Below are positions 10,986 through 30,144 of a DNA stretch of 30,144 nucleotides, in pieces. The notes beneath the pieces are model-generated. The model searched no databases and was not told where the DNA came from. It saw only the letters and a list, made by a program, of their open reading frames with translations. How positions within the stretch are numbered: position 1 is the stretch's first letter; each line of letters starts with the position of its first letter. The stretch spans positions 4,198,183 to 4,228,326 of the forward strand of contig FN649727.1 of NCBI GenBank assembly GCA_000310025.1, written 5' to 3'. Made by a program: the position numbers and the translations under genes. Origin of the DNA: Ectocarpus siliculosus. Its lineage: Eukaryota; Sar; Phaeophyceae; Ectocarpales; Ectocarpaceae.

Positions 10986-12452
10986 TTGGTGGGGGAAGCG
11001 AGGAGGCATTCAGCGGCGGCGGCGGAGGGCGCGTGCTCGCGTTGTTCTCCGGGGAAGACTCGAAGGACGAAAGGCCTACAGCGGAAACACCGCCTCCGGC
11101 TAGCCCCGCCCGCCACGGCGACGAAACAAGCGGCACAAACGAGGGCTTCGCAGGCGTCGGTAACGGCAGCGAGGTGACGAGAACGACCTCCGCGAGATCA
11201 CCTTTGTTGGCCGGCAGTGGCAGCGGCGGCGGCGGCGGTGGAGGGAGAGGCGGCAGACGCGGGCGCCCTCGCTTTCCAAAGTCGCCCCCTTACGTCGGGG
11301 GCTCGGTGGGGTTGTTGAGCTTGAGTCAGGGGTCACCACCCTGGGACGCGGAGGAAGAGGAGGGCCGGATTGGAGGCGGGGCCGAGCACCGACACGAGTT
11401 TTCTCCGTCGTACGGCCACGGGCATGACGGAGGAGACGAAACACGGCTGGAGGATGCCTTGGACGATGATACCGTAAGCGATGGTGCCGAAATGTATCAG
11501 TCCCACGACCGGTCCGAGCAGCAGCATCAGGAAGAGCCTGGGAGCGAAGTTCCGGTAGCTCCGGGCTTTCGTGCGGTTGATGGCCACATGGCTCGCGCCG
11601 CAGAAGACTTCGTGGACATCATGGCGTCGATCTTTTGGAGGTGGGCGTTCCAGCGCTGGGCGCGCGTCGCCCGCGATGCCGCGTTCACCCAGAAGGCGAA
11701 CGAGACGAGGCTTAAGGTATGCATGAGTGAAGAGTACAAGACACCCTTGTAACAAGTATCGTCACGTGACGAATGACGTTCTTTTGGCAGGGCAGGACTC
11801 GGATACCGTACTTTTAAAACAGAGGTGGGAATATGCAATATTGATTAATGCCCTGGCTCATTCCCCTCCACCCCTTCCTCCCTTCACTGGTGAGGAAAAG
11901 GGCGGTTTGTCATGAAGGCTGAAGCGCGCGAGTAAATCCAATCATTTCACCTCCCCTTTCCCTGTAGTCATCTTCCTCCTCCCCGTCCCCCTCCCCCCGC
12001 CTTCTTAGGTGTTGCGCCTCAAGCGCCACCAGACGCTACGAAAAGTCGTCGTGGCCGCCATCCGCCGGCAGAACTTGACCCCGCAAGTTACCGACGCCCC
12101 GAGCGCCATGCGCAAGTGGAAGCAGCTCGTGCGCAGGTGCAGGGAGAACGATCGACTGAGCCAGGAGCTTGCGGGCCTGGCGGAGATGTCGCCGTTGACA
12201 CCGGCGGTAGCGCGCCAGCGCGCATCCGCCGGGAGGAGGGTGTCCGACGCGATGTCGGGGGGGCGCAGCAGCGGTGGCTGGGATGGGGGGGGGGTCCGGG
12301 GATACGGGGAGGGGAAGGGTGAAGTCACGCCATCGTTTTCTCGGTCACCTTTTCCGGCCTCCGCGGTGGAGAGGTCATCCGCGAGGAGGAGGCTGTGGGA
12401 CGAAACGTCCCCGAAAGTGTCACCGGTTGAGGAGGTTACAGACTCTTCTTGA
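39..12452 (+). CDS. Large SFI1-like (centrin-binding-type) repeat protein, 5' partial, 12 exons
   Basis: Proposed exons: 39-685, 941-1189, 1754-2022, 2409-2559, 2800-2853, 3006-3278, 3631-3879, 4318-4986, 5631-6096, 6580-8742, 9296-11716, 12009-12452, stop TGA at 12450-12452. All introns are GT-AG and phases agree, except for a 1-nt frame break inside the ninth exon. The product (about 2,680 residues here) is an Arg/Ala-rich helical protein with about forty repeats of the form LxxAWxxWR or AFxxWR, spaced roughly 30-45 residues. This matches the SFI1 repeat, known in yeast and animals to form a long helix that binds one centrin per repeat at spindle poles, centrosomes and basal bodies. A role at flagellar basal bodies or centrosomes is inferred from the repeat alone. 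The first exon begins in mid-codon after a C-tract and AG, so the N-terminus lies outside the window. A generic coiled-coil protein is the main alternative. Confidence 0.72.
941..1189 (+). CDS. SFI1-like gene, exon 2
   Basis: Eighty-three codons, phase 0 at both ends, acceptor gtcttgacag and donor gtgaga. It holds two repeats (AFQRWR and LSGFRRWR) in an Arg/Ala-rich helix. The preceding intron (686-940) and the following one (1190-1753, which has a CTG triplet run at 1308-1328) show no other gene. Confidence 0.65.
1754..2022 (+). CDS. SFI1-like gene, exon 3
   Basis: Acceptor AG at 1752-1753 after a pyrimidine-rich stretch, donor gtgaga at 2023, leaving two bases of a split Arg codon. It encodes an Arg/Ala helix ending in a repeat with RCWDAWK. 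An alternative acceptor at about 1710 in the same frame would add a Pro-rich segment encoded by a C-tract. I prefer the shorter form because the longer one breaks the helix. Confidence 0.6.
2409..2559 (+). CDS. SFI1-like gene, exon 4
   Basis: Starts with one base that completes the Arg codon split by the previous intron, which supports both splice sites. It encodes about 50 residues ending in the repeat RAWRLWRQ. Two in-frame donors, at 2554 and 2560, are possible and differ by two codons. The previous intron (2023-2408) includes a short TA repeat at 2364-2378. Confidence 0.58.
2616..2735 (+). repeat. Diverged tandem duplication, about 76 bp, in an intron
   Basis: The 19-base stretch beginning agtgctcgtcttgttgcca occurs at 2616 and again at 2692. 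Similar sequence follows both (ttttggatgagttgttgtctg versus ttttgatgggttgctgcttg, with small changes). The period is 76 bp. It lies in the intron between exons 4 and 5 of the SFI1-like gene and has no visible coding role. Confidence 0.6.
2800..2853 (+). CDS. SFI1-like gene, possible 18-codon exon 5
   Basis: A short stretch reading LLHGRCWTAWR matches the repeat pattern. It sits between an AG at 2798-2799 and a GT at 2854 that keep phase 0 on both sides. Exons 4 and 6 also join in frame without it, so it could be skipped, alternative or spurious. A closer donor at 2840 would break the frame. Confidence 0.35.
3006..3278 (+). CDS. SFI1-like gene, exon 6
   Basis: Ninety-one codons, phase 0 at both ends, with a strong C/T tract before the acceptor. 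Three repeats are visible (AGAQRWR, GVRRW, AFGTWVR). The following intron (3279-3630) is T/G-rich and shows no feature. Confidence 0.65.
3631..3879 (+). CDS. SFI1-like gene, exon 7
   Basis: Eighty-three codons, phase 0 at both ends. Repeats read AVGTWR and KAWARIAW in an Arg/Ala helix. The upstream ATG at 3610 lies before the acceptor and needs no role. The following intron (3880-4317) holds nothing I can identify. Confidence 0.63.
4318..4986 (+). CDS. SFI1-like gene, exon 8
   Basis: The acceptor ttgttag follows a T-rich tract. 223 codons, phase 0. At least five repeats are visible (AWTRWR, AAWEKMR, LGSWR, GGWRAL, RAWRAWR). The long opposite-strand frames here are Arg/Pro-rich GC shadows. 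The following intron (4987-5630) is featureless apart from T/G-rich sequence. Confidence 0.68.
5631..6096 (+). CDS. SFI1-like gene, exon 9, with an apparent internal frame break
   Basis: Begins in phase 0 after tctactgcag and reads through repeats (GWRGL, SLNRWR, AWECWR) to about 5965. From about 5972 the repeat pattern (LRAFGLWR) continues in the +1 frame, and only that frame reaches the donor at 6097 in the phase that exon 10 requires. No GT-AG pair inside the exon restores the frame. Either a base was gained or lost in the gene, or the sequence has an indel in this GC-rich stretch. Confidence 0.5.
6580..8742 (+). CDS. SFI1-like gene, exon 10: main Trp-repeat array
   Basis: An uninterrupted frame of 721 codons holding about sixteen repeats, the densest part of the array (AWRQW, AWSAW, AFARW, AWALW, AWRTW, AWQTW, MNRW, AWAIW, AWSVW). 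Two in-frame acceptors exist, at 6580 and 6601. The earlier one gives a better helix (AHLLAAQ) and is chosen. The second part duplicates codons encoded at 7333-8067. The donor at 8743 is gtgagc. Long minus-strand frames (for example 6684-8318) mirror the GC-rich codon bias and have no recognisable fold. Confidence 0.75.
7333..9418 (+). repeat. 245-codon internal tandem duplication within the SFI1-like gene
   Basis: Codons at 7333-8067 (735 nt) align end to end with codons at 8131-8742 plus 9296-9418 (612+123 = 735 nt), with no net length change. Shared landmarks are KEE at the start of the KEEQARRD/KEEEVRAD block, ASAAIHxGERASAD, and AELQxMExHFHLARTLTRVERR. A third, shorter echo of the last block (AELQRFERHFHVAQT) follows at 9448-9490. 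The second copy alone is interrupted by the intron 8743-9295. Confidence 0.8.
9296..11716 (+). CDS. SFI1-like gene, exon 11: last repeats and long disordered tail
   Basis: 807 codons in phase 0. The first quarter continues the array (AWRAW, AWSLW, SWRAW, SWAKW) and holds a poly-Gln run from CAG triplets near 9765-9790. From about 10090 to 11580 the protein is low-complexity Ser/Gly/Pro/Ala with poly-Gly runs (10963-10985 and 11224-11243) and acidic patches, typical of disordered regulatory tails. A last repeat (FWRWAFQRWARVA) precedes the donor at 11717. Confidence 0.72.
12009..12452 (+). CDS. SFI1-like gene, terminal exon 12
   Basis: The acceptor cttcttag follows a long C/T tract. 147 codons and a TGA stop at 12450-12452. 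It starts with a basic helix (VLRLKRHQTLRKVVVAAIRRQ) that continues the last repeat, then a further MRKWKQLVRR motif, and ends in a Ser-rich tail. The preceding intron (11717-12008) has no other feature. Confidence 0.66.
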   Translation: MLRLKRHQTLRKVVVAAIRRQNLTPQVTDAPSAMRKWKQLVRRCRENDRLSQELAGLAEMSPLTPAVARQRASAGRRVSDAMSGGRSSGGWDGGGVRGYGEGKGEVTPSFSRSPFPASAVERSSARRRLWDETSPKVSPVEEVTDSS

Positions 12453-13525
12453 TGTGCTTGTTGGGCCGTTGAAAATATCTTGGGGCGATTGTGCCTGCGT
12501 TTTATCTTGTGGGCCACCCACCTTTTTCGCCAGAGCAGCTTGACGCCTCGTCGCACGCTGTGCGCTGGGCTTGTATGCACATGTGTATAGGAGTTTTTTT
12601 TTTCTCCCTGCTCTTTAGTTTGGTGGGACACAAGCGTTAGGCTTTTCTACGCGCATTCCCTTGGGTACACAGAACTGCGTCGGGGTGATTTGCACATGGG
12701 CCAAGCGCCCCCCCCCTGACGCATCGCCATGTACAGTAGTAGCACACGTTTCCACAAGGAAGGTGAACTGTTCACGAATACAATATACCAAAGTTTCCCG
12801 CGCCACGAGAATTTGGTGTCGATGCTCTACCCTGTTGACGTTTGGCCGTTGAACAAGGCACTGCACAGCATGACTGCCGTGTTCCAAACACCTGCATCTT
12901 CATGCAGTCGATAGACCATCTTTCCCTTACGCGAAACCGCTGTAAGACACAAAGTTGAAGCAGTTGGAGGATTTGACTGTAGTCAGGGCAAGGCTGGGCA
13001 TCCCGGCCGCGGGCATGATTCATTACTCAACGCGAAACACACTACTTACGGCTGTTGCATGCTGAGGAACAACAGACCGAAACCAACCCCTTGGTTATCC
13101 TCGTAGAGGCTGTCGCTTCAAGACTCCGTCTATCCACCCGCGCATGATGCGAAAGTGTTTTTATCCGCTTGCTGCAACCTGCAAACTAGCGGGTTGCAGG
13201 GCATGCGTTTCGATAGTTTCACGATGTCCTTCTGCCCCCGCGAAGCCTCTAAAATGATTTATGATCGGGACGGCCGCTGTTCTCATCAACAAACCAACAT
13301 CCACCCCGCCGGTTCCCTCGCTGCCTCTTCCGCCGTCTACTATTGACACAGCAATCCACCTCTCAAGCACGTTACATACCGCCTCTTCCTTTACACGCGC
13401 TGCTCTTGTGTGGACGCAACACGTTTCTTCTACGTTCTCCTGTGCAAGCTTGATCTCTTTGACGGGCCCGCCGATGACAAGACCTACAGCAGTAGGTCGT
13501 CAACGCAACGCAACCCATGGTTGCA
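12453..13525. other. Intergenic region between convergent genes
   Basis: About 1.07 kb between the stop of the SFI1-like gene (+) and the stop of the 217-residue gene (-). It must hold both 3' ends. I see no gene, tRNA or clear poly(A) signal. The one structured site is an 8-bp perfect inverted repeat, CTGCAACC at 13172-13179 and GGTTGCAG at 13192-13199, with a 12-base spacer. Confidence 0.5.
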
Positions 13526-14179
13526 TCAGTCCGAGAGGAGATTGCTGGCGTCATCCAACGGCATGTACTGGATCTGGCGTCCCTGCTGCTGCACCTCGAG
13601 CACGCTGTCCGGCTCGTACTCCGGGTTGATAATCTTCGTCGCCCACCCGACCCCCAGGACATTGTTGAGGACGATGATAAACACCGCCAGCCCGAGACCA
13701 ACGTAGCTCCACACGCCCAGGCCCAGCGCAGCCTGGACCTTCTCCCACACCGGCATCTGGTTCACAACCGCTTCCTGGTTGCCTACCCCCTCCCCCTCCT
13801 CCTCGACCCCCTCCTCGTAGTCTCCGCCGCCTTCAATCTCTCGCTCTGCGTTCCGCAGCGCGCGGGCCATCATCGCGGCGTTGCCCCCCCCTCTCGCTGG
13901 AGAGTCGTTGTCGCTGTCTTTGTCGTCGTCGTCGTCGTCTTCGCTTCCCCAAAGCCCCACCCCGCCGCCTTCCTTGAGGCCCTTGATGTACAAGATGGGG
14001 GCGTCGCTGTCCTCCGCCGCCTGCACCCGCTGCTGCTTTTCCTTCTGTTGCTTGAGGTGCTGCGGCACCGGCGCTGGCGCCGCTGCTTTCCCTCTGCCGC
14101 CCCCGCCGCCGCCTTCCGCGGCACCTTCGCCGCTACCGCTGTTGTTGCTGGTGGCGTCGAGGACGACGACGTGTCCCAT
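13526..14179 (-). CDS. Acidic 217-residue protein with one C-terminal membrane segment, family unknown
   Basis: A single open frame from ATG at 14179 to a stop at 13526. An in-frame TGA lies upstream with no Met between, so this is the first possible start unless an upstream exon joins at the CTCTCAG just before it. Residues 1-60 are Gly/Ser then Gln/Lys-rich. Residues 79-95 are an Asp-rich stretch. Residues 100-140 hold a short helix and a Glu/Gly-rich linker. Residues about 153-178 form one hydrophobic helix (LGVWSYVGLGLAVFIIVLNN), followed by a polar tail of about 40 residues. I do not recognise the family. A tail-anchored-like or single-pass organelle membrane protein fits, but no targeting signal is clear. 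The opposite strand is also open over this stretch, but its Leu/Pro/Val-rich product looks like a shadow of the acidic runs. Confidence 0.62.
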   Translation of the reverse strand: MGHVVVLDATSNNSGSGEGAAEGGGGGGRGKAAAPAPVPQHLKQQKEKQQRVQAAEDSDAPILYIKGLKEGGGVGLWGSEDDDDDDKDSDNDSPARGGGNAAMMARALRNAEREIEGGGDYEEGVEEEGEGVGNQEAVVNQMPVWEKVQAALGLGVWSYVGLGLAVFIIVLNNVLGVGWATKIINPEYEPDSVLEVQQQGRQIQYMPLDDASNLLSD

Positions 14180-15157
14180 GCTTCGCCGTGGTCGGACTCG
14201 CGCGAGAGCTGATCTCCGCGCCGGCGGTGCACCTGAGAGAACGGCCGGAGTTGTTCAGCGGTCGTGCAACAGGCGTGCTACTGTTAATAGCTCGAGGAGG
14301 TCGGAGGAGGGGGGGGTGCGCTTGCAAACATGAACGTCACTGATGCTGGGGTGGGGGGGGGGGGGTAAACCGGCGCACTTCTCCGCCGAAAAGCAGATCC
14401 GGTCGGTGGCGCTCGAGTATGCTTCACCAAAATTGCTCCACAGGGGGGGGGAGAGGTCGCGTTGTCAGTTATGGGTCGCAAGCACTAGCGCTGCTGTATA
14501 TCAATAGCATAGGAACGACACATGTATCGACACGAGCGCCGGTGTCTATGTGTAGAGTTGGGTGAGTACTGCAAGGACCTGCAACAACAATGTCCATGTG
14601 TATCGGCCCTCGGCAGCGGCATCAGTATGCATTCCAGAAAAAACAAACCAGAATACTCGAGACGATGTTGCTGATGACAGCCGTTTGAATGTAGTACCAA
14701 TCCTTCGTCCTCTTCTGTTCTACTGTATGTTGCATACTGCTGCTGTATGCTACTGTACAACTCACCAAGTTGAACACCTTGACACCGCCCGCATGTAAAC
14801 AACGGCGGTGGTCTTGCTGAAGAACACGTGGGTCGGATGAGCCAGCCCGATGTCTCTCTCGCCATGGGGATCACCAACAATGCACATGCAGACAGCGAGG
14901 GCCACGAAAGAAGAGTGGGGCGCGTCATAGAGAGCTAGCAGAGGAGAGAGAGAACTACAGCAGGCAGTGGGGCAGACACACAGCACAGACAGAGCCAGCG
15001 GCGGTCGAGACTAGGGGCCACGCAGACAGTACCGCGTACGAGCCCTCTCACCAATCCGCGCGCCCTTGCAACATAGCACAGAGTCAACACCACCCAGGCA
15101 AGCAGCAAGCCAGTCAGCAGAGAGGTCAGCAGCTCACACGCTCGCTACCACAAAACC
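14180..15157. promoter_or_regulatory. Divergent intergenic region with both 5' flanks
   Basis: 978 bp separate the start codons of the minus-strand membrane-protein gene and the lysyl-tRNA synthetase fusion gene, so both promoters and 5' UTRs must lie here unless one has an unseen upstream exon. A 17-base G-tract lies near 14348-14364 and a TATA-like tgtatatcaa near 14495. The last 250 bp are purine/AC-rich (gaga and acac runs), which suits a 5' UTR. No core promoter element is certain. Confidence 0.4.
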
Positions 15158-27574
<12,417 letters not shown>

Positions 27575-28440
27575 CGGGCCCGCCTTCAGTCGGGTTGTGG
27601 GATCGTCCGAATCCAACAGTTACTTGCAAGCAGTTATTGTAGCCTCTGCCGGCCGGCTGGCTGGCTGGCTCGATCTCCTTGCTGTCTGTTGCGGGCCTAT
27701 AATAGCAACGATATGTAGAAGGCAAGATACCGCAGGTTGAGGGCGTGTTGTCTTGCTGGTTCATGACGGCAGTGGTGGAATGAACAAGTTGTCCAAAGGA
27801 GGGAATATGAGAGTGTTCATCTTTGAGAGCAGGTGTTGCGTAGAGCCTCGTTTGGGGCAGAAGGTGGTTGAGGCTGCACGTACCTCCCTCTCTGTAGTGG
27901 CTTGGGAAGACGTGCACGCCGTACGGCACCCGCTCCTGACGTGCTTGCTGCCTTTCGGAGTCTAATCGTTGCCGTTTCTCTGTGTCATTAGATGCGTATC
28001 GATGGGCCGTTCCTTCCGGGGTCGGTGCCACCGCAAGCTGAGGTTGAAAGACGTCTTGTAAGCATCCAAGTCCGGCCGGCCTGGTTGGGAGCGTCGTTTC
28101 GCAGGATGGTTGGTTGTCGTACGTAGTGGATCGTACGATACGATGTAGCGGGTTTGTAAAAGCACCGGATTCAAACGGATCGCCGGCGATGAGCGTGAAT
28201 TGGCGTTGAACATCCGCGCTGTGGTGCTCTATACAGTCTGCTACCATGTTATTGGGGGCAGTACGGTGCACAATGGCGAGCCGAGTACAGCAATGGACAG
28301 GCAAACTGAACTCGCGCTAAAAGCCACGTTGTTGTGGGTCTCTACCCTCACATCAGGGTTGTCACCATCAACAAGACGACCATTCAAGCCCTTTTTGTAT
28401 TTGCCCTACGTTGACAGGCCTGGAAGGCGATGGTGGATGC
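27575..28440 (+). other. Probable 3' UTR and 3' flank of the fusion gene
   Basis: T/G-rich sequence like the introns of the gene, starting right after the TAA. It contains four GGCT units at 27655-27670. No classical AATAAA signal is seen in the first 800 bases. A 263-codon frame lies on the opposite strand (27513-28304) but overlaps the last exon and has no recognisable domain. Confidence 0.45.
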
Positions 28441-30144
28441 AATCATCCATCACGCGATCACCAAATCGATCATGAAACCACACAAACAACAAGGCGCAGC
28501 TCTGCAAAAACTGCGTTGTTGTGGAGAGCCTCCTTTTGCAGGCGTACTTTGCGAGTTCTTCGACACCTCACGCACGTGACCGATCTTTTTTACTCTCTTT
28601 GCACTTCTCCATTCGTCTTTTGCATTCCCCTTGTCTCCACCACACAGAAGCAAACCTGCCTTCTTGATCCAAAAAGGAAGGACGATTGTTGTGAATTCTG
28701 AAGCAACGCCCACGACAAAAAAAAAAACTGGTTCCTTTCCCACAAGAGGTTTTACTCATTTCCGTGCCACCCCCGCGGATTTTACCATTCCATCATTTTG
28801 ACACTCACTCTTCGTCCCGTCCCATCATCAACCAATAATGTGAGCGGTGCTAATCCTCTCAGACCGCGCCCCCTGCCCTTCTCTGAAATATCTCCGGCCC
28901 CTATCCCCCCCCCCCTCCCAGCCCTTTCGGGATCTACGATTACGTTGATAAAATGTTCAGCGAAACGCACGTGTGAGATGCTATTTACAGCAGAGGAGGT
29001 ACAGCGGATCCGACGCCATCATCAGTGGAAGGCAGGCGGTATACATAGTAGGGCACGTGAACCAATGCTGCTACCGTTTACACGATACGGTACGAACGAG
29101 CTGCGCACACACGGACACGGAACACAAATCAATCTAGCCGTAACATTTGTTGAATAAACACAAGCAACACGCAACAGAATCACCAACCAAAGAGTAACAG
29201 AGGACTGACATTGAAAACTTAAACAACTACAGCAGTAGATAAATAAACCAAACATTCCGTCGAAAACAAAAACGCCCACGCCCTCACAACTACTCACCGC
29301 CCCCCACGCCCTAAAATGCAAAAAAACACTCTCTCTCACACACACCATCATGTCGTCCACAGCGAGCTGAACAGAGATACTAGACAAAGGTCGCGCCTCG
29401 ACGTTCTGTTGGCCGGGCTCAACAGCAGGAAGGGCGGCGCGAGAAAATCAAAGTCGTGATAATATCGAGTCTCGCGACGGCTCGCATTCAAGCATACGTC
29501 AAAAACTGTCAGCACCAAGATTGGCCAAAGCCTTGAGAAAAAGGGGGGGCCTCTACTATCTTGGTTGACTGAGAGCAACGTGTATTTTTGTCCACTACTG
29601 TGCTCACTGCCTGCCTGCATGCTTCTCTGCCATTAGTACTGACAGACAAAGTTGCTGCTTACTCAGGCCTCTCGAAGCACGTAACATAAGACGCAATATT
29701 ACTTCTTGTGTACTGATGTGCTACAAAAAGTGACCTATGCGAGGACACAAGACAACAGCAGCACAAACAAAACACCCACCACAAACACCGCACCGCTTCA
29801 ACAGCGCTCCAGCTTTGCGAAAGGGAAAGCAAAAAGCGCAACAAAACGTAGAGAACAGGCAAACATTCCTTACTGTTGCACAGACTGCGTGGCACAGAGC
29901 TAGATCATTCTTCCGATCCTAACCCCCAAGCGCCGCCGGACATCAAGTAGAGGACGTGGCCACCAAAACAAAGACATAAGAGAGGGATGGGAAAGGATGG
30001 ATGAACTGCTGTTGAGCTCCGAAAAACCTACATAAAAACAATCCAAACAACCGACATACATTTCCATCGATTTGCGGGACATCCAGCCAGCCCCACGGCG
30101 AGTCTTGTTAACAAGAGCAGTCCTTTTCCCGGTCGTCTACCACT
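28441..30144. other. Intergenic or 3' region of an unseen minus-strand gene
   Basis: No gene can be supported on either strand. From about 28960 the + strand becomes A/C-rich, the reverse of the T/G-rich look of sense introns and 3' flanks here. The stretch may therefore be transcribed from the - strand by a gene to the right. AATAAA occurs at 29153-29158 and 29242-29247 on the + strand but has no gene upstream that it would clearly serve. Confidence 0.35.

Noticed and set aside
13517-14212. Plus-strand open frame of 231 codons over the minus-strand membrane-protein gene
   Set aside because: Leu/Val/Pro runs arise opposite the Asp, Gln and Lys runs of the minus-strand protein, which has a cleaner membrane segment and a defined start.

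Overview
The window is nuclear DNA from a eukaryote with GC-rich exons and many long spliceosomal introns (GT-AG, about 150-1650 nt, T/G-rich in the sense direction with pyrimidine tracts and long homopolymers). Exon GC bias, intron density and size, and long apparent 3' flanks fit a stramenopile, most likely a brown alga of the Ectocarpus type. That placement is inferred from style, not from a diagnostic gene.

Three gene units are supported. (1) From about 39 to 12452 on the + strand lies the 3' part of a very large gene, at least 12 exons and about 2,680 codons in the window, open at its 5' end. It encodes roughly forty Leu/Trp helical repeats of the type LxxAWxxWR, as in the centrin-binding SFI1 family of centrosomes and basal bodies, followed by a long disordered Ser/Gly/Pro tail. 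It contains a 245-codon internal tandem duplication whose second copy alone carries an intron, and one apparent 1-nt frame break near 5970. (2) From 14179 down to 13526 on the - strand lies a one-exon gene for a 217-residue acidic protein with one C-terminal membrane segment, family unknown. (3) From 15158 to 27574 on the + strand lies a 16-exon gene whose exons I joined by splice phase into one 860-codon frame.

The main discovery candidate is gene 3. Its first 571 codons are a complete cytosolic-type lysyl-tRNA synthetase (N-terminal basic helix, OB fold, class II motifs 1-3). Its last 250 codons are a complete eEF1B beta-type guanine-nucleotide exchange factor (GST-C-like domain, acidic linker, C-terminal exchange domain). 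They meet inside one exon (24729-24947) with no stop between them, joined by an Ala-rich linker. If translated as one chain, the enzyme that charges tRNA-Lys is covalently joined to the factor that recharges eEF1A with GTP, the protein that receives charged tRNAs.

Two introns of gene 3 hold three copies of a repeated element of about 590-670 bp (two in tandem at 18831-20113, one at 26403-27052). Each copy directly follows a poly-G tract, carries an A-rich hairpin and ends in 2-3 units of a 66-bp minisatellite. Intron 12 holds a long GTT microsatellite. The last 2.5 kb (27575-30144) has no gene I can support. It looks like the 3' flank of gene 3 and then A/C-rich sequence that could be the 3' region of a gene on the - strand beyond the window.
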